Below are positions 36,842-46,214 of a stretch of 64,000 nucleotides of DNA, piece by piece. The stretch's first letter is position 1, and the number at the start of each line of letters is the position of its first letter. The translations under genes were made by a program, and so were the position numbers. Origin of the DNA: Cohnella candidum (lineage in GTDB: Bacteria > Bacillota > Bacilli > Paenibacillales > Paenibacillaceae); assembly GCF_003713065.1 (NCBI RefSeq), contig NZ_CP033433.1, forward strand, positions 2,515,001-2,579,000. Reading direction: 5' to 3'. A model generated the notes under the pieces. The model was not told the origin of the DNA. It searched no databases and saw only the letters and a list, made by a program, of their open reading frames with translations.

Positions 36842-36895
36842 GTCCGGCACCTCCTTAAGAAACGCTTCTGGAACGAGAAAGAAATTGTTTCCGTC

Positions 36896-36924
36896 ATTGT
36901 ACCAAATGTGACCCCGCGCCGCAA
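36896..36924 (-). promoter_or_regulatory. SigmaA-type promoter of lonA-engB
   Basis: Minus-strand TTGCGG (36919-36924) and TACAAT (36896-36901) are 17 nt apart, with a TG-type extension before the -10. A GGGGG/CCCCC hairpin lies further upstream at about 36963-36976. Confidence 0.7.
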
Positions 36925-36992
36925 AATCGCCTGTCCTTTTTGACGGCATCCCGAATAGGTTCCCCCTGCGGGGGCGGGGATTAAACGGCCGA

Positions 36993-37017
36993 AAAAAAGC
37001 CGTCCGAATGGACGGCA
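36993..37017 (-). terminator. Rho-independent terminator after lonB
   Basis: Minus-strand GCCGTCC-attc-GGACGGC followed by a T7 run. Confidence 0.9.
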
Positions 37018-37038
37018 TTTAAGTCGGCTGCGCCATGA

Positions 37039-38838
37039 TTATCCCTGGGCCGGCAGCCCCGCGGAAGGGCCGAGAGGGGCTTCCCGCCGATGGCCCGTTC
37101 CGTCCAACGGGGACGGTTCGCCCGCCGCCTGCCCGGCGTGAAGCACGGAGACGGCCGGCGTAGCGGCGAACGCGTCCGCCGCGATAGCGGAGTCCTGCGA
37201 CACGGTTCCGGGTTCCTCCATCGTCACGCGGTCCCCGAACACGTGATGGAACACCTCTTCCATCCGATCCACCGGGATGACCTTGACGCCTTCCAGCCCT
37301 TCGAAAATCTCCTGCGAGTTCTCCTTTGGAATGAGCACGGTTTCGGCCCCGGATTGGAACGCGGCCTCGACTTTGGCGATGACGCCGCCTACGGGCTTCA
37401 CCCGTCCGTGGATGCTGATTTCCCCGGTCATCGCGAGCTTATTGTCGACCGGCCTCTTGGTCATGGCCGATGCGATCGCGACGGCCATCGCTACCCCGGC
37501 GGAAGGACCGTCGACCGGCGTGCCTCCGGGGAAATTGATGTGCAGGTCGAAATTTTCCGGATGCAGTCCATAACGTCTAAGCACGGTCAAAACGTTGTCC
37601 ACCGAGCCTTTGGCCATGCTCTTACGGCGAAGCGTCCGCTGACCGCCGCCGAGCTCTTCTTCTTCGACGACGCCGGTAATCGTGAATTGCCCCCGGCCGG
37701 GAACGGCCGGAATCGCCGTCACTTCGATCTCCAGCAGAGCCCCCATGCTCGGCCCGTAAACCGCGAGCCCGTTGACGAGCCCGATTTGGGGCTCGGTTGG
37801 GATTTTGCGGTCCGGCCGCGGCGGGAGCTGGCTGCTGTTGACGACCCATTCCACGTCCGCGGCGCCGAGCGACGTCCGGTTCTCGGACAAAGCCAAGCCG
37901 GCGGCCAGCTGGATGATGTTCACCGCTTCCCTGCCGTTCGTCGCATAACGTTTCACGACCTCCACGGCTTCGGGCATCGGCTGGAAGCCGATTTTCTGGA
38001 TCGCGTTCTCCGCGATTTTACCGATCTCATCCGGCAGCAGCGGCCGGAAATACACTTCCATGCAACGGCTGCGGAGAGCCGGCGACAGCTCGCTGGGCGA
38101 GCGGGTGGTCGCGCCGACCAGACGGAAATCGGCGGGCAGCCCGTTTTGGAAAATATCGTGAATGTACATCGGAATGTTCGGATCTTCCGCATGGTAATAG
38201 GCGCTTTCGAGGAACACCTTCCTGTCCTCCAGCACTTTGAGCAGCTTGTTCATTTGGATCGGATGCAGTTCGCCGATCTCGTCGATGAACAGGATGCCCC
38301 CGTGCGCCTTCGTGACCGCTCCCGGCTTCGGCTGAGGAATGCCCGCGACTCCCATCGCCCCGGCACCCTGGTAGATCGGGTCGTGCACGGAACCGATCAG
38401 CGGGTCCGCGATGCCCCGTTCGTCGAAACGGGCCGTCGTCGCGTCGATCTCCGTGAACTTGGCGTCCTGACGGAACGGAGAGAGCGGGTTTTTCTTGGCT
38501 TCCTCCAAAATGACCCTCGCGGCCGCTGTTTTACCGACGCCCGGAGGCCCATACACGAGTACGTGCTGCGGATTGCTGCTGCATAACGCGGCTTTCAGGG
38601 CGCGGATGCCCTCCTTCTGCCCGACCAAGTCGTTCATGGAAGCCGGCCGCGTTTTTTCCGCCAGCGGTTTGGTCAAGGAAATCGAACGCAGCTTCCGCAG
38701 CTTATCCATTTCCTTGCGGGACTCGCGGTCCACCGCGCTCCGGTTCGATTTCTGGTTCCGCAGCAGGTTCCAGAAATATATGCCGATGATGACGGCGAAA
38801 AACACCTGAATCAGCATCAAAATCATGCTCAAGCTCAT
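37039..38838 (-). CDS. lonB: ATP-dependent protease LonB
   Basis: Membrane-tethered Lon paralogue expressed in the forespore in B. subtilis. 599 residues: one N-terminal hydrophobic helix (about 2-25), Walker A in [12 protein letters not shown], Walker B in GGILFIDEIGELH, and the Lon protease domain with the catalytic Ser in VDGPSAGVAMA and Lys in VGGVIAKVEAA. It lacks the Lon N-terminal substrate domain, as expected for LonB. The last 45-50 residues are an Ala/Gly/Pro-rich tail, making it longer than the B. subtilis protein (about 550 aa). GGGGAGGAAGAGG precedes the ATG. Confidence 0.95.
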   Translation of the reverse strand: MSLSMILMLIQVFFAVIIGIYFWNLLRNQKSNRSAVDRESRKEMDKLRKLRSISLTKPLAEKTRPASMNDLVGQKEGIRALKAALCSSNPQHVLVYGPPGVGKTAAARVILEEAKKNPLSPFRQDAKFTEIDATTARFDERGIADPLIGSVHDPIYQGAGAMGVAGIPQPKPGAVTKAHGGILFIDEIGELHPIQMNKLLKVLEDRKVFLESAYYHAEDPNIPMYIHDIFQNGLPADFRLVGATTRSPSELSPALRSRCMEVYFRPLLPDEIGKIAENAIQKIGFQPMPEAVEVVKRYATNGREAVNIIQLAAGLALSENRTSLGAADVEWVVNSSQLPPRPDRKIPTEPQIGLVNGLAVYGPSMGALLEIEVTAIPAVPGRGQFTITGVVEEEELGGGQRTLRRKSMAKGSVDNVLTVLRRYGLHPENFDLHINFPGGTPVDGPSAGVAMAVAIASAMTKRPVDNKLAMTGEISIHGRVKPVGGVIAKVEAAFQSGAETVLIPKENSQEIFEGLEGVKVIPVDRMEEVFHHVFGDRVTMEEPGTVSQDSAIAADAFAATPAVSVLHAGQAAGEPSPLDGTGHRREAPLGPSAGLPAQG

Positions 38839-38935
38839 TATCCTCTTCCTCCCCGGCAAACACCCCGGAAACGCGAAAAAAATCCGGTATCCGGGCCTAT
38901 ACTGGATAGTATTGCCCGAATACCGGAAGATATAG

Positions 38936-39835
38936 TCAGTTTGCCCGGCGAAGTTTCTCGCCGTATTCGCCGGAAAGATAGTCCCGGAACAGCTTCGCGG
39001 CCGGCGACTCGTATCTCCCTTCCTTCCATTCCAAACCGACCGTGCAGACGCACGAAGAGTCCGAAATCCCCAGCCAGGACATGCCTTCCATTTTCCTCAG
39101 CCCGTCGGAATCGGGCAGCACGGAAACCCCAAGCCCCTGCGAGACGAAGCCGGCTACGGTTTGCAGATCATCGGCCTCGTACTGCACATTCGGCTTGAAT
39201 CCCGTTTCCGCCAGCAGCTGGTCCAACATCTTCCGGAACGCGCAAATCGATTTATGCTCGATGAAAGCTTCTCCATCCAACTCGCTCAACCGGATCTCCT
39301 CCCGCATGGCCAGCGGGTGGACATGGGGCACGACGGCGTACAGCTTTCGGGAGAAAAGGGGAACCCAGCGATGTCCGGGCGTACCGGACGGCGGGGAAAT
39401 CAGCGCCATGTCGCATTGTCCGGCTTCCATAAGTCGCTGGATATGCTGTTGGTTTCCCTGCTCGAGCTCGAACCGGATGCCGGGATGCCTCATCTTGAAG
39501 GAGCCCACCATAGACGGAACGGTAGCGGAACCTAAAATATTCAGGTAAGCCAGACTGACGGTCCCCGTCTCCGGATGCGCCATTTCGGCGATTTCCCTTT
39601 TTCCCCGTTCCACTTCCTGCAGCACGTTCCGAACCGTCTTAGCAAATAGGACGCCATAGCGGTTCAATTGGACATTCCTTCCGCTCCTCTCGAACAGAGG
39701 AACCCCGAACTCTTCCTCCAGCTTGGCGATCGAGTGGCTGAGCGCGGGCTGCGTGATGTTCAGCTTTTCCGCCGCGCGGGTCACATGCTGCAGCTCCGCT
39801 ACAGCCGCGAAGTATTGCATTTGGGCCAATTCCAT
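38936..39835 (-). CDS. LysR family transcription regulator
   Basis: 299 residues: an N-terminal winged helix-turn-helix (MQYFAAVAELQHVTRAAEKLNITQPALSHS, residues about 6-60) and a periplasmic-binding-protein-like effector domain. The ATG at 39833-39835 follows GGAGGG; an upstream in-frame extension crosses the promoter and is rejected. It is divergent from an MFS drug-efflux-type gene, and its own -10 overlaps a dyad, pointing to autoregulation and control of the transporter. The effector is unknown. The pair interrupts the lonB-clpX order of B. subtilis, which suggests an acquired module. Confidence 0.92.
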   Translation of the reverse strand: MELAQMQYFAAVAELQHVTRAAEKLNITQPALSHSIAKLEEEFGVPLFERSGRNVQLNRYGVLFAKTVRNVLQEVERGKREIAEMAHPETGTVSLAYLNILGSATVPSMVGSFKMRHPGIRFELEQGNQQHIQRLMEAGQCDMALISPPSGTPGHRWVPLFSRKLYAVVPHVHPLAMREEIRLSELDGEAFIEHKSICAFRKMLDQLLAETGFKPNVQYEADDLQTVAGFVSQGLGVSVLPDSDGLRKMEGMSWLGISDSSCVCTVGLEWKEGRYESPAAKLFRDYLSGEYGEKLRRAN

Positions 39836-39870
39836 TCTCGTCGCCCTCCATTGATGAATGAAATTAATGA

Positions 39871-39910
39871 ATGATATGAAAATCATAAATTAGACATTAT
39901 GCATTGTCAA
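39871..39910 (-). promoter_or_regulatory. Promoter of the lysR-type gene with overlapping dyad
   Basis: Minus-strand TTGACA (39905-39910) and TATGAT (39882-39887) are 17 nt apart, near consensus. The dyad ATGAT-N6-ATCAT (39871-39886) overlaps the -10, a placement that fits LysR binding and autorepression. Confidence 0.75.
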
Positions 39911-39974
39911 ATTTTACAATAGGAAACACGGAAGACGCGGTCTTTCGAATCGCAACCGAAGGAAGGAAACCGAA

Positions 39975-41582
39975 ATGGAACTTCAACCGAAAGGAAACAT
40001 TGAGACCTCGCCGCGTAAAGGCTGGGCCTTCTTCTTTCTCTGCTTCGGGGTATTCATGGTTTATTTGGACCTCATGATCGTAAACGTCGCGCTTCCGGAT
40101 ATCCGAACCGATATGGAAATCGGCATCCGGGGCCTGCAATGGATCGTTGACGCCTACGCGATTCCGTTTGCCTGCTTGCTGCTCGCCGCCGGGGCTCTCG
40201 GCGATATCGTCGGCCACAAAAAAATGTTCCTAACGGGACTCGCCGGCTTTACCCTCGCGTCCGTTTGGTGCGCGGAATCGTCGACGCTGACCTCCCTGTT
40301 GGCGGCTCGGGCGGTCCAAGGCGCGTTCGGCGCGCTGATGATCCCCGTATCCCTGGCCATCATCCGCCTGACGTTCGACACGCCGGCGGAGCGTGCGAAG
40401 GCGATCGGAGTTTGGGCCGGCATCGGGGGGATCGCGCTGGCCGCGGGACCGCTCGCGGGCGGCTGGCTCGTGGAAGCTTTCGGCTGGAAAAGCGTGTTCT
40501 GGCTGAACGTTCCGGTCGGTGCGGCGGTGTTCCTGACGCTGTCCGTTCTGATGACCGAAACGTCGGTGAGAGCTAAGCGCTCCTTCGACGTCGTCGGCCA
40601 ATTCCTTTCCATCGCGGGGATTGCCTGTTTATCCTACGGATTGATCGAAAGCCATTCTCTCGGGTGGGACAATCCGGGGATCATCGCCTCCTTCGCGGGG
40701 GCTCTCCTTTCCCTCATCGCATTCGCGGTTTGGGAAAGACGTTTTCGCGACCCGCTTCTGCCCGTCTCGCTGTTCCGACAGCCCCTTTTCCTGGTCGCGC
40801 TCCTCGTCAATTTCCTTTCGTTTTTCGGCGTATTCGCCGTCATGTTCGTTATGACGCTCTATCTGCAAAACGTGAACGGCCTGACCGCATTCGAAACAGG
40901 GGTGCGATTCCTTCCGCTAACGGCGGCCATCATGGTCATGACGACCATCGGCGGCAATCTTACCGCGAAAATCCCTCCGGTCGCAATGATCCCGATCGGC
41001 GCTTTCGCAGCCGGGGGGGCCCTCTTCTGGTTGACCTCTTTGGAGCCGGGATCCGGATTCGGCGTATACGCTTGGCCGCTTCTACTTCTCGGGATAGGCT
41101 TATCGCTTGCCGGAACGTCCACGACCGTGGCGCTCATGAACGGCATCTCGCCGGAGAGGGCGGGCATGGCTTCCGGCATCGCCAATACATTCCGCCAAAT
41201 CAGCGCCGTGGTAGCCGTCGCCCTATCGGGCACGATCATCTCGGATCGCGTCCGCGCCTCTTCCGACGCCTGGATGTCCTCTTTATCCATCCCTGAAGAA
41301 TGGCGTTCGCCGCTGCAGGAAACGATGGCGTCCGGCAATCTGAACGCGGAGGCTTGGCGTTCTGCAGGCCTCCCTGCCGATTCCCTTGAGATCCTAGGCG
41401 GCAAAACCGCCGATTGGTTCGCGGGCGGTATGCATGGGGCGATGGTGCTGAGCGGAATCGCCGGCATCGTCTGCGGCTTGATTTCCTTGCTTCTTCTTGC
41501 GAGAAGGGGAGCAAAAAGAAACGTCCGTGGTTCCGCCGCCCCTGTTATTCCGCCGATCACCGCCCCCTCTCAACCTAAATAA
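39975..41582 (+). CDS. MFS transporter, DHA2 (EmrB/QacA) drug-efflux type
   Basis: 535 residues with about 14 hydrophobic helices, the count expected for DHA2 proton antiporters. Motif A-like GDIVGHKKMF lies in the first cytoplasmic loop, motif C-like GPLAGGWLVEAFGWKSVFWLNVPVG follows, and the start region LDLMIVNVALPDI holds the D-x-x-x-V-N-V-A-L-P signature of the family. An exported drug or toxic metabolite is the likely substrate; it cannot be specified. It is paired with a divergent LysR gene. GAAGGAAACC precedes the ATG. Confidence 0.92.
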   Translation: MELQPKGNIETSPRKGWAFFFLCFGVFMVYLDLMIVNVALPDIRTDMEIGIRGLQWIVDAYAIPFACLLLAAGALGDIVGHKKMFLTGLAGFTLASVWCAESSTLTSLLAARAVQGAFGALMIPVSLAIIRLTFDTPAERAKAIGVWAGIGGIALAAGPLAGGWLVEAFGWKSVFWLNVPVGAAVFLTLSVLMTETSVRAKRSFDVVGQFLSIAGIACLSYGLIESHSLGWDNPGIIASFAGALLSLIAFAVWERRFRDPLLPVSLFRQPLFLVALLVNFLSFFGVFAVMFVMTLYLQNVNGLTAFETGVRFLPLTAAIMVMTTIGGNLTAKIPPVAMIPIGAFAAGGALFWLTSLEPGSGFGVYAWPLLLLGIGLSLAGTSTTVALMNGISPERAGMASGIANTFRQISAVVAVALSGTIISDRVRASSDAWMSSLSIPEEWRSPLQETMASGNLNAEAWRSAGLPADSLEILGGKTADWFAGGMHGAMVLSGIAGIVCGLISLLLLARRGAKRNVRGSAAPVIPPITAPSQPK

Positions 41583-41587
41583 GCATG

Positions 41588-41621
41588 AAAAGGGAGCTTG
41601 CGCGAGGCGCAAACTCCCTTT
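41588..41621. terminator. Hairpin terminator between the MFS gene and ispG
   Basis: AAAGGGAG-c-TTGCGC-gag-GCGCAA-a-CTCCCTTT forms a long stem between the convergent genes. T-rich sequence follows on the minus strand (TTTTCATGC), so it may serve ispG best. Confidence 0.7.
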
Positions 41622-41665
41622 CGTCGTTCTGGTTATTCGTTATCTTGATCCGATTGCGAAGGCGA

Positions 41666-42763
41666 TCAATGCTTCCTTCCGGGAATGACGCCCGTTTCTT
41701 TGTACGCGACCGCGATCTGGTCGATTTCCCGTTTCAGCTCCGAAACGAGCTCGGCTTCGGGCACTTTGCGGATCATTTCGCCATACCGGAACAACATGCC
41801 TTCCCCGCGTGCGCCTGCGATGCCGATGTCCGCTTCGCGAGCTTCCCCCGGACCGTTTACGGCGCATCCGAGCACGCTGACCTTGATCGGCACCTTCAGC
41901 TTGGACAAATAGTCCTCCACCTCGTTGGCCACCGAGAACAAATCGATGTCCAGACGGCCGCACGTCGGGCACGAAATCAAAGTAGGCGCGTCCGAAATGA
42001 GACCGAATACCTTCAGCAGCTCGCGAGCCGCCTTGATTTCTTCCACGGGATCCGCGCTGAGCGAAATCCGCATCGTATTGCCGATGCCGGCGTTCAGCAG
42101 CACGCCGAGCCCGGCCGCGCTTTTGATCGTGCCGGAGAACAGCGTCCCGGCTTCGGTGATGCCGAGGTGAAGCGGGTAACGGATGACTTCCGCGGCTTGG
42201 GTATAGGCTGCGATCGCCATCGGCACGTCCGATGCTTTCAAGGAAACGATGATATCGTGAAAATCCAATTCCTCTAAAATGCCGATATGGAAAAGTGCGC
42301 TTTCGACCATGGCTTCGGGCGTGGGGTAGCCGTATTTCTCGAGCAAATGGTTTTCCAGCGAACCGGCGTTCACGCCGATCCGGATCGGAATGCCGCGTTC
42401 CTTACAGGCCTTAACGACGGCTTCCACTTTCTCGCGGCGTCCGATGTTGCCCGGATTGATCCGCACCTTGTCGATGCCGTTCTCGATGGCGAGCAGCGCC
42501 AGGCGATAATCGAAATGGATGTCCGCCACGAGGGGGATGGAAATCTCCCGTTTGATCGCTTTGATCGCTTCGGCGGCTTCTTTGTTGTTGACGGTCACGC
42601 GGACGATTTGGCAGCCCGCTTCCTCTAAGCGTTTGATCTCCGCCACGGTGGCGGCGACGTCCGCCGTCTTCGTCGTGCACATGCTTTGCAGGATGACCTG
42701 GTTGTTCCCGCCGATCGTGAGGTTGCCCACCCGCACGGGAACGGTGTCCGTCCTCTTGAACAT
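41666..42763 (-). CDS. ispG: 4-hydroxy-3-methylbut-2-en-1-yl diphosphate synthase (GcpE)
   Basis: Iron-sulfur enzyme of the MEP isoprenoid pathway, reducing MEcPP to HMBPP. 365 residues: a TIM-barrel part with [11 protein letters not shown] and [13 protein letters not shown], and a C-terminal reductase-like part with the [4Fe-4S] ligands Cys265 and Cys268 (SCPTCGR), Cys300 ([10 protein letters not shown]) and Glu307. Full length for Gram-positive IspG. An isopentenyl diphosphate isomerase gene (type 2) lies 19 kb away in this window and acts downstream in the same pathway. Confidence 0.97.
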   Translation of the reverse strand: MFKRTDTVPVRVGNLTIGGNNQVILQSMCTTKTADVAATVAEIKRLEEAGCQIVRVTVNNKEAAEAIKAIKREISIPLVADIHFDYRLALLAIENGIDKVRINPGNIGRREKVEAVVKACKERGIPIRIGVNAGSLENHLLEKYGYPTPEAMVESALFHIGILEELDFHDIIVSLKASDVPMAIAAYTQAAEVIRYPLHLGITEAGTLFSGTIKSAAGLGVLLNAGIGNTMRISLSADPVEEIKAARELLKVFGLISDAPTLISCPTCGRLDIDLFSVANEVEDYLSKLKVPIKVSVLGCAVNGPGEAREADIGIAGARGEGMLFRYGEMIRKVPEAELVSELKREIDQIAVAYKETGVIPGRKH

Positions 42764-42792
42764 CTACGATTCTCTCCCCGGATATACGAATA

Positions 42793-42816
42793 CCACCTCG
42801 CTGGAGAGCGAGGTGG
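42793..42816 (-). terminator. Hairpin after clpX (weak terminator)
   Basis: CCACCTCGCT-ctcc-AGCGAGGTGG is a perfect 10-bp stem on the minus strand, but it is followed by TATTCGTATAT rather than a T run. It could be a weak terminator or an mRNA processing or stability element between clpX and ispG. Confidence 0.5.
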
Positions 42817-42829
42817 ATGTTGTCCAACG

Positions 42830-44089
42830 TTATGCGCTTTCTTCTTTTTTCTTGCCCTTCTTCGTCTGGAGCTCGGGAATCATTTTCTCTTTGACGACCT
42901 TCTCGGTCACCAAGCAGTTGACGACGTCGTCACGCGATGGAACCTCGTACATGACGTCGAGCATGATTCCTTCGATGATGGCCCTCAGGCCGCGAGCGCC
43001 GGTGTTGCGCTTGATGGCTTCGCGGGCGATTTCCTCCAAGGCGCCGTTATCGAACTCGAGCTTGACGTTGTCCATCTCGAGCAGCTTCTGGTACTGCTTC
43101 ACGAGTGCGTTTTTCGGTTCGGACAGAATCCGGACCAAAGCGCCTTCGTCCAGCGGCTCCAGCGTCGAGATGACCGGCAGGCGGCCGACGAATTCCGGGA
43201 TCAAGCCGAATTTCAGCAAGTCCTCCGGCTGCGCCAGCGTCAGGTATTCGCCCGGTTTCAGTTCTTTCTGGCCTTCGAGAGCCGAACTGAAGCCGATGAC
43301 CTTCTTGCCGATGCGGCGTTTGATGATTTGCTCCAGGCCGTCGAACGCTCCGCCGCAGATGAAGAGGATGTTCGTCGTGTCGATCTGGATGAATTCCTGA
43401 TGCGGGTGCTTGCGTCCGCCTTGCGGAGGAACGGAAGCGACCGTGCCTTCGAGGATTTTCAGCAGCGCCTGCTGAACGCCCTCGCCGGATACGTCGCGCG
43501 TAATCGAAGGATTCTCGGATTTGCGGGCGACTTTATCGATTTCGTCGATGTAGATGATGCCGCGTTCGGCTTTCTCTACGTCGTAATCGGCTGCCTGGAT
43601 CAGCTTGAGCAAAATGTTCTCGACGTCTTCACCTACGTAGCCGGCTTCCGTCAAGGAAGTGGCGTCCGCGATCGCGAAAGGAACGTTGAGGATTTTGGCC
43701 ATCGTCTGCGCGAGCAGCGTTTTGCCGGAGCCCGTCGGGCCGATCAGCATGATGTTGCTCTTCTGCAGCTCTACGTCTTCCAGCTTGGCCGATTGGGAAT
43801 TGATGCGCTTATAGTGGTTGTATACGGCGACGGACAACGATTTCTTCGCTTGCTCCTGGCCGATGACGTATTGGTCCAAAATGTTGCGAATATCTTTGGG
43901 CTTCGGAATGTCCTTGAGGTCCAGTTCTTCCTCATGCCCCAGCTCTTCCTCCACGATCTCCGTGCAGAGCTCGATGCATTCGTCGCATATATAGACGCCG
44001 GGTCCGGCCACCAGCTTGCGGACCTGATCTTGGGACTTGCCGCAGAACGAGCATTTAAGCTGGCCTTTCTCGTCGTTGAATTTAAACAT
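42830..44089 (-). CDS. clpX: ATP-dependent Clp protease ATPase subunit ClpX
   Basis: AAA+ unfoldase that feeds ClpP. 419 residues: the N-terminal zinc-binding domain has Cys13, Cys16, Cys35 and Cys38 (CSFC and CDEC). Walker A is GPTGSGKT at 117-124, the pore loop is in AGYVGEDV, Walker B is IIYIDEIDK, and the ClpP-docking IGF-type loop is KKVIGFSS. It starts 12 nt after the clpP stop. B. subtilis keeps clpP elsewhere, so this clpP-clpX operon resembles the arrangement in many other bacteria. Confidence 0.98.
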   Translation of the reverse strand: MFKFNDEKGQLKCSFCGKSQDQVRKLVAGPGVYICDECIELCTEIVEEELGHEEELDLKDIPKPKDIRNILDQYVIGQEQAKKSLSVAVYNHYKRINSQSAKLEDVELQKSNIMLIGPTGSGKTLLAQTMAKILNVPFAIADATSLTEAGYVGEDVENILLKLIQAADYDVEKAERGIIYIDEIDKVARKSENPSITRDVSGEGVQQALLKILEGTVASVPPQGGRKHPHQEFIQIDTTNILFICGGAFDGLEQIIKRRIGKKVIGFSSALEGQKELKPGEYLTLAQPEDLLKFGLIPEFVGRLPVISTLEPLDEGALVRILSEPKNALVKQYQKLLEMDNVKLEFDNGALEEIAREAIKRNTGARGLRAIIEGIMLDVMYEVPSRDDVVNCLVTEKVVKEKMIPELQTKKGKKKEESA

Positions 44090-44101
44090 GGAAACCCTCC
44101 T

Positions 44102-44692
44102 TTAACCGGGAATGGGCGCGGAAATCACGCGGTCGATCAGACCGTACGCCAATGCTTCCTCCGCACTCATGAAATTGTCGCGATCCGTGTCCCGCTCGAT
44201 TTTGTCGTACGGCTGCCCGGTACGATCGACGTAAATACGGTTCAGCTTTTCTTTCGTCTTAACAATCCAATCCGCGTGAATCTTAATATCCGATGCCTGA
44301 CCTCTTACCCCGCCGAGCGGCTGGTGAATCATGATCTCGCTGTTCGGAAGCGCGAACCGCTTGCCCTTCGCTCCCGCGGTAAGCAGAAGCGAACCCATGC
44401 TGGCGGCCATCCCGCAGCAGATCGTGGACACATCCGGCTTGATAAACTGCATCGTATCATAGATACCCATACCGGCCGTCACCGAACCGCCGGGCGAATT
44501 GATGTACAAGGAGATGTCCTTCTCCGGATCTTCAGCGGCCAAGAAAAGCAGTTGGGCGATGACGAGATTGGCGACGTCGTCGTCAATGGCGCTTCCGAGA
44601 AAGATAATCCGGTCCTTGAGGAGCCGGGAGTAGATGTCGTACGACCGCTCCCCGCGGTTCGTTTGTTCGACGACCATAGGTACCAAACTCAT
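44102..44692 (-). CDS. clpP: ATP-dependent Clp protease proteolytic subunit ClpP
   Basis: Tetradecameric serine protease. 196 residues with the catalytic triad Ser98 ([10 protein letters not shown]), His123 (MIHQPLGG) and Asp172 (DTDRDNFM), the same numbering as in characterised ClpP. It begins [25 protein letters not shown], the usual N terminus. Transcribed from its own promoter and followed by clpX. Confidence 0.98.
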   Translation of the reverse strand: MSLVPMVVEQTNRGERSYDIYSRLLKDRIIFLGSAIDDDVANLVIAQLLFLAAEDPEKDISLYINSPGGSVTAGMGIYDTMQFIKPDVSTICCGMAASMGSLLLTAGAKGKRFALPNSEIMIHQPLGGVRGQASDIKIHADWIVKTKEKLNRIYVDRTGQPYDKIERDTDRDNFMSAEEALAYGLIDRVISAPIPG

Positions 44693-44735
44693 GCGACCAA
44701 CCTCTTTTCACTGTAGACTTCGAATCATCGGTAAT

Positions 44736-44764
44736 ATTCTAACACGTTCAAAGCCGAATGTCAT
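44736..44764 (-). promoter_or_regulatory. SigmaA-type promoter of clpP-clpX
   Basis: Minus-strand ATGACA (44759-44764) and TAGAAT (44736-44741) are 17 nt apart. I saw no full CtsR direct repeat next to it. Confidence 0.7.
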
Positions 44765-44823
44765 GTTGACGAACCGCCCATTCGAAAGCGGTTTACCGGA
44801 CCTCCGCGCCAACCCCTTTTGCG

Positions 44824-44856
44824 AAAAATAAGGCACGCAGATTGCACGTGCCTTAT
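44824..44856 (-). terminator. Rho-independent terminator after tig
   Basis: Minus-strand AAGGCACG and CGTGCCTT form the stem, followed by ATTTTTCGC. Confidence 0.85.
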
Positions 44857-44876
44857 CCCGGTGAACTATGTGGGCG

Positions 44877-46166
44877 TTACGCCGTTTTGCTGTTCTCCAC
44901 GATGAACTTCACGGCCTTGCGGACTTTCAGGTCCGAAGTCAGCGTGTCCAGGTAGCCGTTAGAGGAGAAGATCGTACGGAGCTCATCCGCACTGCGGCCG
45001 TACATTTTCGAGAGGTTCTCAAGCTCTTCGTCCACGTCGGACTCGGAAACTTCGAGGTTCTCGGCGTTCGCGATCGCTTCCAGTACCAGATTGTTGCGGA
45101 CGCGCTTGGAAGCGTCGACTTTCATCTGTTCTTTGAGCGACTCTTGGCTTTGGCCGCTGAACTGATAGTACAGGTCCAGGTTCATGCCTTGCATGCGGAG
45201 GCGGCTTTCGAAATCCTTCATCATTTGCTCGATTTCGTTTTCCACCATCGCCTCGGGCACGTCGACTTCCGCCGCCGCTGCCGCTTGGTCGATGACAGCC
45301 GTTTCGCGTGCGGATTCCGCGTCTTTCTCCTTGCGCTCTTTCAGCTTTGCCGCCAAATCCTGTTTATATTCCTCCAGCGTATCGAATTCGCTGACGTCCT
45401 TCGCGAACTCGTCGTCGAGAGCCGGGAGGTTTTTGCGTTTGATTTCATGGAGTTTCACTTTGAACACGACCGGCTTGCCGGCCAAGTTTTCCGCGTGGTA
45501 GTTTTCCGGGAACGTGACGTTGACGTCTTTCTCTTCGGCGATGTTCAGGCCGACGACTTGCTCTTCGAAGCCGGGAATGAACGAGCCGGAACCGAGTTCG
45601 AGAGAGTACATCTCGCCTTTGCCGCCTTCGAACGGCACTCCGTCCTGGAAGCCTTCGAAGTCGATGACCGCCGTGTCGCCTTGCTGAGCAGGGCCTTCGT
45701 CGACGACGACGAGTTCCGCATGACGGTTTTGGAGGCGCTCCAGCTCTTTGGCGATTTCCTCTTCGGTCACTTCGGCGTCGGCTGCCGGTACTTCAAGGCC
45801 TTTGTATTCGCCGAGTTTGACTTCCGGCTTCACCGTGACTTTAGCTTTGAACTTGAAAGCTTGTCCTTTGGCAAATTGCTCGACGTCCACATCCGGACGG
45901 TCGACCGGCTCAATGCCGGCTTGCTCAACCGCTTCCGAATACGCTTGCGGAAGAAGGATGTCGATGGCATCCTGATACAGGCTCTCTACGCCGAAACGAG
46001 CTTCGAAGATGGCGCGCGGCACTTTGCCTTTGCGGAATCCCGGCACGTTTACTTTGGCGACGACTTTGCGGAATGCCTTGTCCAATGCGACGGCAACTTG
46101 TTCCGCGTCGATTTCAACGTCGAGAACGCCGACGTTCTTCTCTATTTTTTCCCAATTCGCTTTCAT
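44877..46166 (-). CDS. tig: Trigger factor
   Basis: Ribosome-bound chaperone and prolyl isomerase. 429 residues from the ATG at 46164-46166 (GGAGGGGAAAG upstream). The ribosome-binding loop is in the N-terminal domain (VPGFRKGKVPRAIFEARFG), the FKBP-like PPIase domain is at about 160-245 (QQGDTAVIDFEGFQDGVPFEGG), and a helical C-terminal chaperone domain follows. It is expressed from its own promoter through a leader of about 100 nt with a strong inverted repeat. Confidence 0.98.
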   Translation of the reverse strand: MKANWEKIEKNVGVLDVEIDAEQVAVALDKAFRKVVAKVNVPGFRKGKVPRAIFEARFGVESLYQDAIDILLPQAYSEAVEQAGIEPVDRPDVDVEQFAKGQAFKFKAKVTVKPEVKLGEYKGLEVPAADAEVTEEEIAKELERLQNRHAELVVVDEGPAQQGDTAVIDFEGFQDGVPFEGGKGEMYSLELGSGSFIPGFEEQVVGLNIAEEKDVNVTFPENYHAENLAGKPVVFKVKLHEIKRKNLPALDDEFAKDVSEFDTLEEYKQDLAAKLKERKEKDAESARETAVIDQAAAAAEVDVPEAMVENEIEQMMKDFESRLRMQGMNLDLYYQFSGQSQESLKEQMKVDASKRVRNNLVLEAIANAENLEVSESDVDEELENLSKMYGRSADELRTIFSSNGYLDTLTSDLKVRKAVKFIVENSKTA

Positions 46167-46193
46167 GGTAACTTTCCCCTCCACTATTGTCGG

Positions 46194-46214
46194 GAGTTTG
46201 ACGATGTCAAACTC
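46194..46214. repeat. Perfect inverted repeat in the tig 5' leader
   Basis: GAGTTTGAC-gat-GTCAAACTC, a 9-bp perfect dyad with a 3-nt spacer, lies between the tig promoter and its ribosome binding site. It could be a repressor operator or an mRNA hairpin. The half-site GTCAAA recalls CtsR boxes, but those are direct repeats. Confidence 0.7.

Noticed and set aside
35297-36943. Plus-strand open frame of 548 codons opposite lonA
   Set aside because: It lies antisense to an intact Lon protease, has Arg/Leu/Phe-rich low-information content typical of GC-rich shadow frames, and has no ribosome binding site.
36925-36960. CtsR-like half-site (GTCAAA) upstream of the lonA promoter
   Set aside because: Only one heptamer half is present; the direct repeat required for a CtsR box is missing.
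37090-38586. Plus-strand open frame of 498 codons opposite lonB
   Set aside because: Antisense shadow rich in Arg, His and Asp, with no recognisable domain.
42686-44716. Plus-strand open frame of 676 codons across ispG, clpX and clpP
   Set aside because: It mirrors three well-conserved minus-strand genes; its composition follows their third-codon bias.
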